Source of the DNA: an uncultured Pseudomonadota bacterium
GTDB lineage: Bacteria; Pseudomonadota; Gammaproteobacteria; Burkholderiales; Burkholderiaceae_C
Assembly: GCA_945952465.1 (NCBI GenBank)
Contig: CAMFIB010000008.1
Span: forward strand, 16,839 to 80,838
DNA length: 64,000 nt
Direction of reading: 5' to 3'
Shown: in pieces, positions 8,992-18,556 of the stretch
Layout of the letters: each line of letters opens with the position of its first letter
Numbering within the stretch: the first letter of the stretch is position 1
Program-made: the position numbers and the translations under genes
Notes under the pieces: generated by a model
Seen by the model: only the letters and a program-made list of their open reading frames with translations
What the model was told of the DNA's origin: nothing
Databases searched by the model: none

Positions 8992-9894
8992 TTGCCCTCC
9001 CGGTCCGCCTCCACGCTGCCGGTCGCGGCGCTGCTGCTCAACGCCTGCATCTGGGGGCTCTCGTGGTGGCCGTTCCGCCTGCTGCAAAGCCACGGCCTGC
9101 ACCCGCTGTGGAGCACCGCACTGGCCTATGCGCTGGGCGTGGTGCTGGCGCTGGCCTGGCGGCCCTCCACCGCGCGCGCCTTCCGGCAACACCCCGGGCT
9201 GTGGGGCCTGCTGCTGGCCGCCGGGCTGTGCAACGCCGGCTTCAACTGGGCGGTGACCAGCGGCGACGTGGTGCGCGTGGTGCTGCTGTTCTACCTGATG
9301 CCGGTCTGGTCGGTGCTGCTGGCCTGGCCGCTGCTGGGCGAGAAGCCCACACCCGCCGCCCTGGGCCGCCTGGCGATCGCGCTGGCCGGCGTGGTGGTGG
9401 TGCTGAAGACACCCGATTCACCGTGGCCGCTGCCGCGCGACGGCTTCGACGCGCTGGCGCTGGCCGCCGGCGTGGCCTTTGCACTCACCACCATCTCGCT
9501 GCGCCGGCTCGAAAAAGCCCCGGCGCCCGCGCGCGCGCTGGCGATGTTCGGCGGCGGCGCGTTGATGGCCGGCGGCGTGGCGCTGGCCGGCAACGGCCAC
9601 GGCCTGGCCACCGCGCTGCCGGCGCCCGACGCGGCCTGGCTGCTGCCGGTGGCCGGCCTGGGCCTGGCGCTGATGCTCGCCAACGTGTCGCTGCAATACG
9701 GCGCGGCGCGGCTGCGGGCCGGCACCACCTCGCTGGTGATGCTGTCGGAGGTGGTGTTCGCCAGCCTCTCGTCCATCGCGCTCGGCGCGGCGCAGGTCGA
9801 CACCCGGACCCTGATCGGCGGGGGGTTGATCATGCTGGCGGTTTTGCTGGCATCATGGGCCGAGCCAGATCCCCACGGAGCACCCCCACCATGA
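8992..9894 (+). CDS. EamA/DMT family transporter
   Basis: A 300-residue inner-membrane protein with ten predicted helices arranged as two EamA repeats. Family-like segments are NACIWGLSWWPFRLL at the N-terminus and a second-repeat region with LMLANVSLQYGAARL. Such proteins export small metabolites or amino acids, but the substrate is not predictable here. The likely start is TTG at 8992, 7 bp after lplT. The stop overlaps the next ATG (ATGA), indicating coupling with the peroxidase gene. Confidence 0.88.
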   Translation: MPSRSASTLPVAALLLNACIWGLSWWPFRLLQSHGLHPLWSTALAYALGVVLALAWRPSTARAFRQHPGLWGLLLAAGLCNAGFNWAVTSGDVVRVVLLFYLMPVWSVLLAWPLLGEKPTPAALGRLAIALAGVVVVLKTPDSPWPLPRDGFDALALAAGVAFALTTISLRRLEKAPAPARALAMFGGGALMAGGVALAGNGHGLATALPAPDAAWLLPVAGLGLALMLANVSLQYGAARLRAGTTSLVMLSEVVFASLSSIALGAAQVDTRTLIGGGLIMLAVLLASWAEPDPHGAPPP

Positions 9895-10379
9895 GCGGCA
9901 GCGTCTACGACTTCCAAGCGACCAGCATCCAGGGCCAGCCCGTGCCGCTGTCCGACTACCGCGGCCAAGTGCTGCTGATCGTCAACACCGCCAGCGCCTG
10001 CGGCTTCACGCCGCAGTTCGCGGGGCTGGAGCAGTTGCACAAGACCTATGGCGACAAGGGCCTGGCGGTGGTCGGGTTTCCATGCAACCAGTTCGGCAGC
10101 CAGGACCCCGGCAGCAACGACGAGATCGCCTCGTTCTGCGAGATGAACTACGGCGTGAGCTTCCCGATGATGGAGAAGATCGACGTCAACGGCAGCGCCG
10201 CCCACCCGCTCTACAAATGGCTCACCGCCGAGGCGCCCGGCCTGCTCGGCTTGAAGGCGATCAAGTGGAACTTCACCAAGTTCCTGGTCGGCAAGGACGG
10301 CCAGGTCATCCAGCGCTACGCGCCGACCGACGCGCCGAAGAGCCTGGCGAAAGACATCGAAAAAGCGCTGGCGGCCTGA
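9891..10379 (+). CDS. Glutathione peroxidase (cysteine type)
   Basis: A 162-residue thiol peroxidase of the GPx family that reduces hydroperoxides in the cytoplasm. The active-site block NTASACGFTPQF carries Cys37 in place of selenocysteine. The FPCNQFGSQ and WNFTKFLVGKDG blocks complete the catalytic set (Gln, Trp, Asn). Many bacterial Cys-GPx enzymes use thioredoxin rather than glutathione, so the name is by family. The ATG overlaps the EamA stop by 4 bp. It converges with the LprI-like gene with 3 bp between them. Confidence 0.93.
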   Translation: MSGSVYDFQATSIQGQPVPLSDYRGQVLLIVNTASACGFTPQFAGLEQLHKTYGDKGLAVVGFPCNQFGSQDPGSNDEIASFCEMNYGVSFPMMEKIDVNGSAAHPLYKWLTAEAPGLLGLKAIKWNFTKFLVGKDGQVIQRYAPTDAPKSLAKDIEKALAA

Positions 10380-10382
10380 CCG

Positions 10383-10811
10383 TCAGTCGCGGCCTCCGGT
10401 CTGTTTCCGAACGGTGGTCCACAGGCTTTCGGTGCGCCGATCGTTCAACTCGATTGCGCAAGCGACGCGTTGGTCGTTTTGTGCGTTGCCACCGAAAGCC
10501 AACACTGCGAACGCCTCGCAGTGTCGGGTTCGGTAGACCGGAAATGCCCGGTTGTCAGCGGCCGCAGCCCGCAACGCACGGTGGCGATCCTCGGACGACT
10601 CGTCGATCTTGTTCAGCATGGCGGCCATTGCCTCCTCGGCCTCGGCAAGCTGGCGGTGGCTGCTCGTGAGTCGCTGATGAAGGCATTGCCGCTGCTCGGC
10701 ATGCGATGCGGCCAGCGCGCATTGGGTCAGCAGATCGAAGCGATCGGCGGCCCGGCCCCCAGGCGTGGTCGCAACCACCAGCACAGCAACACCCCAAGGC
10801 AACAACCTCAT
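10383..10811 (-). CDS. Secreted LprI-like protein (DUF1311)
   Basis: A 142-residue protein with a signal peptide (MRLLPWGVAVLVVATTPGGRA) and a mature part rich in Cys and charged residues. It contains DLLTQCALAASHAEQRQCL, LNKIDESSEDRHRALRAA and VYRTRHCEAF, the pattern of the LprI/DUF1311 family. Relatives include lysozyme inhibitors, but many members have no known function. The ATG shares one base with the glcF stop (TGATG), so it is read from the glcEF transcript. That link is odd for a periplasmic protein and may only reflect operon packing. Confidence 0.75.
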   Translation of the reverse strand: MRLLPWGVAVLVVATTPGGRAADRFDLLTQCALAASHAEQRQCLHQRLTSSHRQLAEAEEAMAAMLNKIDESSEDRHRALRAAAADNRAFPVYRTRHCEAFAVLAFGGNAQNDQRVACAIELNDRRTESLWTTVRKQTGGRD

Positions 10812-12037
10812 CACGCCGCCGCAAGCGCTTCGTCCAGCAACTCCACCCAGTGCCGCACCGGCAGCCCGGTGCCGCTCTGCAAATGCGTGATGCAGCCGAT
10901 GTTGGCCGACACGATCTGCTGCGGCTGGGTGGCGTCGAGGTTGGCGAGCTTGCGGTCGCGCAGGGCCTTGGCCAGCTCGGGCTGCAGCACGGAATAGGTG
11001 CCGGCGGAGCCGCAGCACAGGTGGGCCTCGGCGGGGCTGGTGCGGATGTCAAAGCCGAGCGCGCGCAAACCCGCCTCGACGCCGCCGCGCAGCTTCTGGC
11101 CATGCTGCAGCGTGCAGGGCGGGTGGTAGGCGACGGTGCCGGCGGGCGCTTCTATGCGGGTTTTCAGCGCCTCGACCAGTTCGGGCAGCAGCTCGCTCAG
11201 ATCCCGCGTGGCGGCGCTGACGCGGGCGGCCTTCTCGGCGTACGCCGGTTCGTGCCGCAGGATGTGGCCGTATTCTTTGACGGTGACGCCGCAGCCGGAC
11301 GCGTTCATCACGATGGCCTCGGCGCCGGCCTCCAGCATCGGCCACCAAGCGTCCACATTGGCGCGCATCTGGGCCTTGCCGCCGTCGTGGTCGTTCAGGT
11401 GGAAGCGCACGGCGCCGCAGCAGCCGGCCTGCTGCGCGACCACGGTCTGGATGCCGGCGGCGTCGAGCACGCGGGCGGTGGCGGCGTTGATGTTGGGCGA
11501 CATGGCGGGCTGCACGCAGCCGGCAAGCAGCACCATCTGCCGCGCGTGCGTTCGTGTGGGCCATTCGCCGGCGTCCTGGCGCGGCGGCACCTTGGCCTGC
11601 ACGGCGGCGGGCAGCAGGCCGCGCACCGCCTGCCCAAGCTTCATGGCCGGCGCAAACAGCGGCGACGGCAGGCCTTCCTTCAGCGCCCAGCGGGTGGCGC
11701 GCTCCAGCGGCGGGCGGGGCACGGCCTCGTCGACGATCTTGCGGCCGATGTCGACCAGGTGCCCGTACTGCACGCCGCTGGGGCAGGTGCTTTCGCAGTT
11801 GCGGCAGGTCAGGCAGCGGTCGAGGTGGGTCTGCGTGGCGCGGGTGGGTGTTTCGCCTTCGAGCACGCGCTTGATGAGGTAGATGCGGCCGCGCGGGCCG
11901 TCGAGCTCGTCGCCGAGCAGCTGGTAGGTGGGGCAGGTGGCGGTGCAGAAACCGCAGTGCACGCACTTGCGCAAAATGGCCTCGGCCTCGTCGCCGTCGG
12001 GCGTGCCTTTGAAGGGCGGGGCGAGGTGGGTCTGCAT
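10811..12037 (-). CDS. glcF: Glycolate oxidase iron-sulfur subunit
   Basis: GlcF is the Fe-S subunit of membrane-associated glycolate dehydrogenase, which oxidises glycolate to glyoxylate. The 408-residue product has two ferredoxin-type clusters, CVHCGFCTATCP (about residues 25-36) and CLTCRNCESTCP (about 75-86). Two CCG-type cysteine-rich domains follow (AGCCGAVRFHL and HLCCGSAGTYSVLQ). It follows glcE by 2 bp. No glcD is adjacent, so the catalytic FAD subunit must be encoded elsewhere. Confidence 0.95.
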   Translation of the reverse strand: MQTHLAPPFKGTPDGDEAEAILRKCVHCGFCTATCPTYQLLGDELDGPRGRIYLIKRVLEGETPTRATQTHLDRCLTCRNCESTCPSGVQYGHLVDIGRKIVDEAVPRPPLERATRWALKEGLPSPLFAPAMKLGQAVRGLLPAAVQAKVPPRQDAGEWPTRTHARQMVLLAGCVQPAMSPNINAATARVLDAAGIQTVVAQQAGCCGAVRFHLNDHDGGKAQMRANVDAWWPMLEAGAEAIVMNASGCGVTVKEYGHILRHEPAYAEKAARVSAATRDLSELLPELVEALKTRIEAPAGTVAYHPPCTLQHGQKLRGGVEAGLRALGFDIRTSPAEAHLCCGSAGTYSVLQPELAKALRDRKLANLDATQPQQIVSANIGCITHLQSGTGLPVRHWVELLDEALAAA

Positions 12038-12039
12038 GG

Positions 12040-13131
12040 TCAGAAAGCGGGGTAGAGCCGGCCGCGGTTGAAGATGCCGGCGGGATCGAACGCGCGTTTC
12101 AGCGACTCGTGCAGCCGCGCGAGCGGCAGATCGAGCGGCGGGAACGGGCTGCCGGATTTCTCGTGCGCTCTGAAAAGAGTAGCATCAAAACCAGATGTGG
12201 CGCTGACTGGACGCAGATTTTGTTCTGAATCGGCGGCGTTCTGCACGATCCAGCGCTGGGCGCCGCCCCATTCGATCAGCGTGGGCCCGAGGTCCAGCGG
12301 CGGCGCGGTGTCGGCCACCGCGATGCGCCACAGCGCCTGGCCCGGGCCGAGCGTGAAGAACGGGTGGCGGTGGTCGCGCAATGCCTCCCAGAAGGTGGCG
12401 GCCTCGGCGGTGTCCACCACCTCGCCGCCGAGCGAGGCGCTGGCGGCCTCCACGGCGGCGCGGGCGCCGCGCAGCCGCAGCATGAGCCGGCCACCGAGCC
12501 AGCAGGAGGCGTTGAGGGGCAGCGGCTGGCCGGCCCAGCGGTTAAGCCGGCCAATGGCGGTGGCCTCGTCCAGCTCGAACGCCAGCGTGCGTTCGGCAAC
12601 CGGCCTGGGCAGCACCTTGAGCGTCACCTCGGTGATGGCGCCCAGCGTGCCGAGCGCGCCGGCCATCACGCGCGCGACGTCGTAGCCGGCCACGTTCTTC
12701 ATCACCTGCCCGCCGAAGCCGAGGTGTTCGGCCCGGCCGTTCAGCAAAGACAGGCCCAGGACGTGGTCGCGCACCGAGCCCACGGCCGCGCGCGAGGGTC
12801 CGCTGAGGCCGGCCGCCACCAGGCCGCCGAGCGTGCCGCCACCGCCGTCGAAACGCGGCGGCTCGAAAGGCAGGCACTGGCCGCGCTCGGCCAGGGCGGC
12901 CTCCACATCGGCCAGCGGGGTGCCGGCCCACGCCCGCACGTACAGCTCGCTGGGCTCGTAGGCGATGAGGCCGCTGAGCGGCCGGGTGTCGAGCAGCGCG
13001 CCGTTGAGCGGGCCGCCGTAGAAGTCCTTGCTGCCCCCGCCGCGGATGCACAGCGGCGCGCCGTGGGCCGCGGCCTCGTGGATCTGGTCGGTGATCGCCC
13101 GCAGCGCGGGGGGAGGGGTCATCGCCGCCAT
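12040..13131 (-). CDS. glcE: Glycolate oxidase FAD-binding subunit
   Basis: GlcE is the second flavin-binding subunit of glycolate dehydrogenase. The 363-residue sequence shows the PCMH FAD fold: CIRGGGSKDFYG, DGGGGTLGGLVAAGLSGP, MKNVAGYDVARVMAGALGTLG, and the C-terminal FDPAGIFNRGRLY. The start at 13131 (MAAMTPPPA) could instead be the ATG at 13122. Codons at about 12168-12235, encoding SEQNLRPVSATSGFDATLFR, coincide with a dispersed repeat copy. The conserved ATLFR lies inside it. Confidence 0.93.
   Translation of the reverse strand: MAAMTPPPALRAITDQIHEAAAHGAPLCIRGGGSKDFYGGPLNGALLDTRPLSGLIAYEPSELYVRAWAGTPLADVEAALAERGQCLPFEPPRFDGGGGTLGGLVAAGLSGPSRAAVGSVRDHVLGLSLLNGRAEHLGFGGQVMKNVAGYDVARVMAGALGTLGAITEVTLKVLPRPVAERTLAFELDEATAIGRLNRWAGQPLPLNASCWLGGRLMLRLRGARAAVEAASASLGGEVVDTAEAATFWEALRDHRHPFFTLGPGQALWRIAVADTAPPLDLGPTLIEWGGAQRWIVQNAADSEQNLRPVSATSGFDATLFRAHEKSGSPFPPLDLPLARLHESLKRAFDPAGIFNRGRLYPAF
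12168..12235 (-). repeat. Copy C of the dispersed repeat, inside glcE
   Basis: Read on the minus strand it runs AATCTGCGTCCAGTCAGCGC then CACATCTGGTTTTGATGCTA, ending in CTCTTTTCAGAGC. The core is at 12199-12207 as GGCGCTGAC on the plus strand. Base composition drops locally compared with the rest of glcE. It is in the sense orientation of the gene and leaves the frame open. Confidence 0.6.
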
Positions 13132-13159
13132 GTTAAGCGCTGCGGGGCGGCCCTGTGCG

Positions 13160-13822
13160 TCAGTCGGCGCGGCGGCGGCGCCGGGGCCCCGGCTCGGTGC
13201 GCCGCAGCATGGCCGATACGTCGAAGTACAGCGTGCGCTCCACGCCGGCGGCGTCGCGCACGCGCCAGAGGTCCATGCTGTTGCGGCGCTTGCTGACCAT
13301 CATGCGGGCCAGTGGCTTGTAGCGGTCCTGGTGGGCAATGAACCAGCCGTCGGCCTCGCTCGGCAGCACCAGCTTCAGCGCGGTGGCCTCGGTGAGGCCG
13401 TTGCCGCTGGCGTCGATCAGGCCGACCAGCGCGGTGGCGAAGGCGCGGTGGTGGCGCAGCAGATCGCTCTGCCGTTTGTCCTCGGCGATGGCGGCCATCA
13501 GCAGTTGCACCTTGATGAAGGGCAGTTCGGCGATGGGCGCGTATTTTTGCAGCGGGGCCAGCGCCAGCAGCGCGCGGTCGCCGTCGTTGCGGTCCCAGGC
13601 GGCCTCGGCCTTCTGCAGCGCGTCGGCAAGGTCGGCCTCCACGCGGTAGGGGTCGACCGCGTTGCTGCGCAGGTAGCGGCGCAGCCGGGCGGCGCGCGGC
13701 TTCACCAGCGGCAGCCGCTGCTCCAGCGTGAGTTCGGCGCGCGCCGCCGGCCATGCGGCAACGGCGAGCAGCGGCGCCAGCAGCAGGCGCCGGCGGGACA
13801 GGGGCACGTGAGGGGAGTTCAT
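13160..13822 (-). CDS. Exported DUF4919-like protein
   Basis: A 220-residue protein beginning with an N-terminal export signal that contains SRRRLLLAPLLAVAAWPAARA (Sec or possibly Tat, given the arginines). The mature part is helical and charged. The C-terminal half has SGNGLTEATALKLV and ERTLYFDVSAML, which resemble the SGDG...TPE..A and YFDVS signatures of DUF4919. Its function is unknown. The start at 13822 was chosen because it places the signal peptide at the N-terminus. It lies upstream of glcE on the same strand with 28 bp between them. Confidence 0.7.
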   Translation of the reverse strand: MNSPHVPLSRRRLLLAPLLAVAAWPAARAELTLEQRLPLVKPRAARLRRYLRSNAVDPYRVEADLADALQKAEAAWDRNDGDRALLALAPLQKYAPIAELPFIKVQLLMAAIAEDKRQSDLLRHHRAFATALVGLIDASGNGLTEATALKLVLPSEADGWFIAHQDRYKPLARMMVSKRRNSMDLWRVRDAAGVERTLYFDVSAMLRRTEPGPRRRRRAD

Positions 13823-13916
13823 CGGAGCAAGTCGGCGCGCGGGTCGGCCGTTGGCGGCCCCGGGGCCGCCGCGCGACACGCGGCAGGCCGCCATTGTCGG
13901 CGAAGCGCGCCGCCCA

Positions 13917-13950
13917 TGAAAAAACCCGCCGGGGTTGCCACCGGCGGGTT
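13917..13950 (-). terminator. Rho-independent terminator after amtB
   Basis: Inverted repeat AACCCGCCGG / CCGGCGGGTT (13923-13932 and 13941-13950) with a run of A on the plus strand at 13919-13924, which is a T tract on the minus strand. It lies about 35 bp beyond the amtB stop. Confidence 0.85.
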
Positions 13951-13984
13951 GAGGGTTGGCCGGGAGACGCGGCCGGGAGATCGA

Positions 13985-15532
13985 TCAGCGGTTGTAGGCC
14001 GTTTCGCCGTGCGAGGAGATGTCGAGGCCTTCGCGCTCTTCTTCCTCGGTGACACGCAGACCAACGACCAGATCGGCGATCTTGTAGGCGATGAACGACA
14101 CCACACCGGACCAGACGATCGTCACGACGACGGCCTTGAACTGGATCCAGACCTGGTCCGCCACCGGCACCGACGAGACGGCGGCCGTGACCCAGTCGCC
14201 CACCAGGCCGGGGCCACCCAGCGCCTGGTTGTTGAACACGCCGGTCAGCAGCGCACCGACGATGCCGCCGACACCGTGCACGCCGAACACGTCGAGCGAG
14301 TCGTCGGCGCCCAGCAGGCGCTTGAGGCCATTGACGCCCCACAGGCAGGCAAAGCCGGCGATGAAGCCCACCGCGATGGCGCCCATCAGGCCGACGTTGC
14401 CGCAGGCCGGGGTGATGGCGACGAGGCCGGCAACGGCACCGGACGCAGCGCCCAGCATCGAGGCCTTGCCCTTCATCAGCGCTTCACCGATGCACCAGGC
14501 CAGCACGGCGGCGGCCGTGGCGGAGAAGGTGTTGATGAAGGCCAGCACGGCGGAGTTGCCGGCTTCCAGCGCGGAACCCGCGTTGAAGCCGAACCAGCCC
14601 ACCCACAGCAGCGAGGCACCGACCATGGTCAGCGTCAGGCTGTGCGGCGCCATCGATTCCTTGCCGTAGCCGGTGCGCTTGCCGATCACGTAGGCACCCA
14701 CCAGACCGGCGACGGCGGCGTTGATGTGCACCACGGTGCCGCCGGCGAAGTCCAGCGCGCCCCATTGCCAGATCAGGCCGGCCTTGGCGTTCAGGCCATC
14801 GACCAGTTCCTTGCTGGTGTACGCGTCCGGGCCGGGCCAGAACCACACCATGTGGGCGATCGGCAGGTAGCTGAACGTGAACCACAGCACCATGAACAGC
14901 AGCATGCCCGAGAACTTGATGCGCTCGGCGAAGGCGCCGACGATCAGGCCGCAGGTGATGGCCGCGAAGGTGGCCTGGAAAGCCAGGAACAGCAGCTCCG
15001 GCAGCACGACGCCCTTGCTGAACGTGCCGGCCATCGCGAATTCGCCCTTGATCGGGTCGAACAGGCCCTGCATGAACAGCCGGTCGAAGCCGCCGATGAA
15101 CGCGTTGCCCTCGGTGAACGCCAGGCTGTAGCCGTACAGGCACCACAACACGACGATCAGCGAGAAGGTCACGAACACCTGCATCAGCACCGACAGCATG
15201 TTCTTGCTGCGGACCAGGCCGCCGTAGAACAGCGCGAGGCCGGGGATGGACATCATGATGACCAGCAGCGTGGAGACCAGCATCCACGACACGTCGCCCT
15301 TGTTGGGCGTGGGCGCCGGCGGAGCCGACGCGGCATCAGCCGCCGGCGCGGCGGCAGCCGGAGCCGCGGCCGGAGCGGCCGCAGCGGGGGCTTCGGCCTT
15401 GGCGGCTTCAGCGGGTTTGGCTTCGGCGGTCGCCGCAGCCGGCGCGGCGGGGGCCTGCGCCAGCACGGCCGGACCGGCCGCGAGCAGGCTGAGCCCCAGC
15501 GCGAGGGAGGCAAGCAGTTTTTTCATGTTCAA
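13985..15532 (-). CDS. amtB: Ammonium transporter AmtB
   Basis: An inner-membrane trimeric channel for ammonium. The 515-residue precursor has a signal peptide (MKKLLASLALGLSLLAAGPAVLA). About 60 residues made almost only of Ala, Pro, Glu and Lys follow, and then the 11-helix Amt core begins at about KGDVSWMLVSTLLVIMMSIP. Core signatures include GLALFYGGLVR, DFAGGTVVHINAA and FGVHGVGGIVGALLTG. The Ala/Pro-rich segment makes it clearly longer than E. coli AmtB (428). It follows glnK closely, and the GlnK protein gates this channel. Confidence 0.96.
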   Translation of the reverse strand: MNMKKLLASLALGLSLLAAGPAVLAQAPAAPAAATAEAKPAEAAKAEAPAAAAPAAAPAAAAPAADAASAPPAPTPNKGDVSWMLVSTLLVIMMSIPGLALFYGGLVRSKNMLSVLMQVFVTFSLIVVLWCLYGYSLAFTEGNAFIGGFDRLFMQGLFDPIKGEFAMAGTFSKGVVLPELLFLAFQATFAAITCGLIVGAFAERIKFSGMLLFMVLWFTFSYLPIAHMVWFWPGPDAYTSKELVDGLNAKAGLIWQWGALDFAGGTVVHINAAVAGLVGAYVIGKRTGYGKESMAPHSLTLTMVGASLLWVGWFGFNAGSALEAGNSAVLAFINTFSATAAAVLAWCIGEALMKGKASMLGAASGAVAGLVAITPACGNVGLMGAIAVGFIAGFACLWGVNGLKRLLGADDSLDVFGVHGVGGIVGALLTGVFNNQALGGPGLVGDWVTAAVSSVPVADQVWIQFKAVVVTIVWSGVVSFIAYKIADLVVGLRVTEEEEREGLDISSHGETAYNR

Positions 15533-15558
15533 GTCCTCTTCTTATGGTTGGGGCTCGA

Positions 15559-16717
<1,159 letters not shown>

Positions 16718-16756
16718 GAGAACTCCAGAGGTTTTTGAGGATGAGCAGGCCTGTTA

Positions 16757-16772
16757 AGCAGAAGGTGTGCCA
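16757..16772 (-). promoter_or_regulatory. Sigma-54 (-24/-12) promoter for torF-glnK-amtB
   Basis: On the minus strand the sequence reads TGGCAC-ACCTT-CTGCT, matching the sigma-54 consensus TGGCAC-N5-TTGCA with the invariant GG and GC at the correct spacing. Predicted transcription would start near 16745, about 28 bp before the porin ATG. Confidence 0.7.
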
Positions 16773-16857
16773 CCCCGATAAGCCCTCTGGCGTATGCTGC
16801 AACGCAATGCAATCGGCCGGCTGCAGGCCGTGGCGGGACCAAGTTGGGGCAGACCGC

Positions 16858-16872
16858 GCACCAATTGCGTGC
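16858..16872. promoter_or_regulatory. NtrC-type enhancer site
   Basis: GCAC-CAATTGC-GTGC matches the NtrC pattern GCAC-N7-GTGC (as in the E. coli glnA enhancer). It lies about 90 bp upstream of the sigma-54 promoter, the usual distance for an NtrC enhancer. It is also about 60 bp upstream of the divergent comM gene. Only one copy was noticed. Confidence 0.55.
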
Positions 16873-16933
16873 AAACCTGTACCTGAAGCCGCTTTTCGCC
16901 ACACAACGCACGTTTTTCGGGAGGGAAAAGCCG

Positions 16934-18484
16934 ATGGGCTTGTCTTTGGTGCAGAGCCGGACCCTGGTCGGCCTGCAGGCGCCGCCGGTCACCGTCGAGG
17001 TGCATCTGGCCAATGGCCTGCCGAGTTTCACGCTGGTCGGCCTGGCCGACACCGAGGTCAAGGAAGCGCGGGAGCGGGTGCGCAGCGCGCTGCAGAACGC
17101 CGGGCTGGAATTTCCGCACAACAAACGGGTGACCGTGAATCTGGCGCCAGCCGACCTGCCCAAGGACTCCGGCCGCTTCGACCTGCCGATCGCGCTGGGC
17201 CTGCTGGCCGCCAGCGGCCAGGTGGACGCCTCGCGGCTCGCCGGCCATGTCTTCGCTGGCGAGCTGTCCCTCAGCGGCGAGCTGCGGCCGGTGCGCGGCG
17301 CGCTGGCGATGAGCCTGGCCGTTGCCGCTTCCACCCCCCACGAGCGGTTGGTGCTGCCCCTGGCCAGCGCCCAGGAGGCCGCGCTGGTGCCCGGCGCCAC
17401 CGTCTATGGCGCCCGCCACCTGCTCGACGTGGTGCGGCAGTTCACGCCCGCGCCAGTTGACGCTCTGGCGGCAGACAGCGCCGACAACGACGGCGGCGGC
17501 TGGCAGCGCGTGCAGCCGCGCGCGGCGGACGGCGTGGAGCACCACCCCGACCTCGCCGACGTGAAGGGCCAGGCCGGGGCCAAGCGCGCGCTCGAGATTG
17601 CGGCCGCCGGCGGCCACAGTGTGCTGATGCTCGGCCCGCCCGGCTCCGGCAAATCGATGTTGGCGCAGCGTTTCGCCGGCCTGCTGCCGCCAATGAGCAC
17701 GCAAGAGGCGCTGGAGAGCGCCGCCATCGCCAGCCTCGCCGGCAGCTTCGACCTGCGGCGTTGGGCGCTGCGCCCGACGGCCTCACCACATCACACGTCG
17801 AGCGCGGTGGCGCTGGTGGGCGGAGGGTCGCCGCCGAGGCCGGGCGAAATCTCCATGGCCCACAACGGGGTTCTGTTCCTGGACGAATTCCCTGAATACC
17901 AACGGACGGCTCTGGAAGCCCTGCGCGAGCCGCTCGAATCCGGCCGGATCAGCATATCGCGCGCCGCCCGCCGAGCCGATTTCCCGGCACGGTTCCAGTT
18001 GCTGGCGGCCATGAACCCTTGCCCCTGCGGTTTCCGTGGCAGTGTGGTGCGGCTGTGCCGCTGCACGCCCGACCAGGTGACGCGCTACCAGGGCAAGCTC
18101 AGCGGACCGCTGCTCGACCGGATCGACCTGCACGTCGAAGTGCCCGCCGTGGCGGCGGAAGAACTGCTGCATGCGCCGGCCGGTGAAAGCAGCGCGGCGG
18201 TGCGGCAACGCGTGGCCGCCGCCCGCGACCGTGCGCTGGCCCGCCAGGGCTGCGCCAACCAGGCGCTGCAGGGCCGCGAGATCGACGCACAGGCCCGCGC
18301 CGACGCCGACGCGCTGCGTTTTCTGCAGACCGCCGCCACGCGCCTCGGCTGGTCGGGCCGCAGCACGCACCGCGCCCTCAAGGTCGCCCGCACCATCGCC
18401 GACCTGGCCGCCAGCGACGCGGTGACCACCGTCCACGTCGCCGAGGCCATTCAAAACCGGCGCGGGCTGCAGGCGCCCCACTGA
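16934..18484 (+). CDS. comM: YifB/ComM family Mg-chelatase-like AAA+ ATPase
   Basis: ComM is a hexameric AAA+ helicase that promotes branch migration when transformed DNA is integrated. The 516-residue product has an N-terminal ChlI-like domain (EVHLANGLPSFTLVGLAD), Walker A GPPGSGKSMLAQ (about residues 233-244) and Walker B LFLDEFPE. A zinc-binding cysteine cluster (AAMNPCPCGFRG and RLCRCTPDQ) and a C-terminal Mg_chelatase domain (GRSTHRALKVARTIADL) follow. The ATG at 16934 follows a strong GGGAGGG ribosome-binding site (16919-16925), and longer upstream starts lack this. Confidence 0.93.
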   Translation: MGLSLVQSRTLVGLQAPPVTVEVHLANGLPSFTLVGLADTEVKEARERVRSALQNAGLEFPHNKRVTVNLAPADLPKDSGRFDLPIALGLLAASGQVDASRLAGHVFAGELSLSGELRPVRGALAMSLAVAASTPHERLVLPLASAQEAALVPGATVYGARHLLDVVRQFTPAPVDALAADSADNDGGGWQRVQPRAADGVEHHPDLADVKGQAGAKRALEIAAAGGHSVLMLGPPGSGKSMLAQRFAGLLPPMSTQEALESAAIASLAGSFDLRRWALRPTASPHHTSSAVALVGGGSPPRPGEISMAHNGVLFLDEFPEYQRTALEALREPLESGRISISRAARRADFPARFQLLAAMNPCPCGFRGSVVRLCRCTPDQVTRYQGKLSGPLLDRIDLHVEVPAVAAEELLHAPAGESSAAVRQRVAAARDRALARQGCANQALQGREIDAQARADADALRFLQTAATRLGWSGRSTHRALKVARTIADLAASDAVTTVHVAEAIQNRRGLQAPH

Positions 18485-18493
18485 ACCACCCAT

Positions 18494-18521
18494 GAAAAAG
18501 CCCGGCCGCAAGGCCGGGCTT
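18494..18521 (-). terminator. Rho-independent terminator after the CHRD lipoprotein gene
   Basis: Stem AAGCCCGGCC / GGCCGGGCTT around a short loop, with AAAAA at its plus-strand left edge (T tract on the minus strand). It lies between the convergent comM and CHRD genes. The hairpin may also help end comM transcripts, but the T tract favours the minus strand. Confidence 0.85.
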
Positions 18522-18556
18522 CAGGGGAGGCGCGGGAGCGCCGGAGGTCGCTTTTT

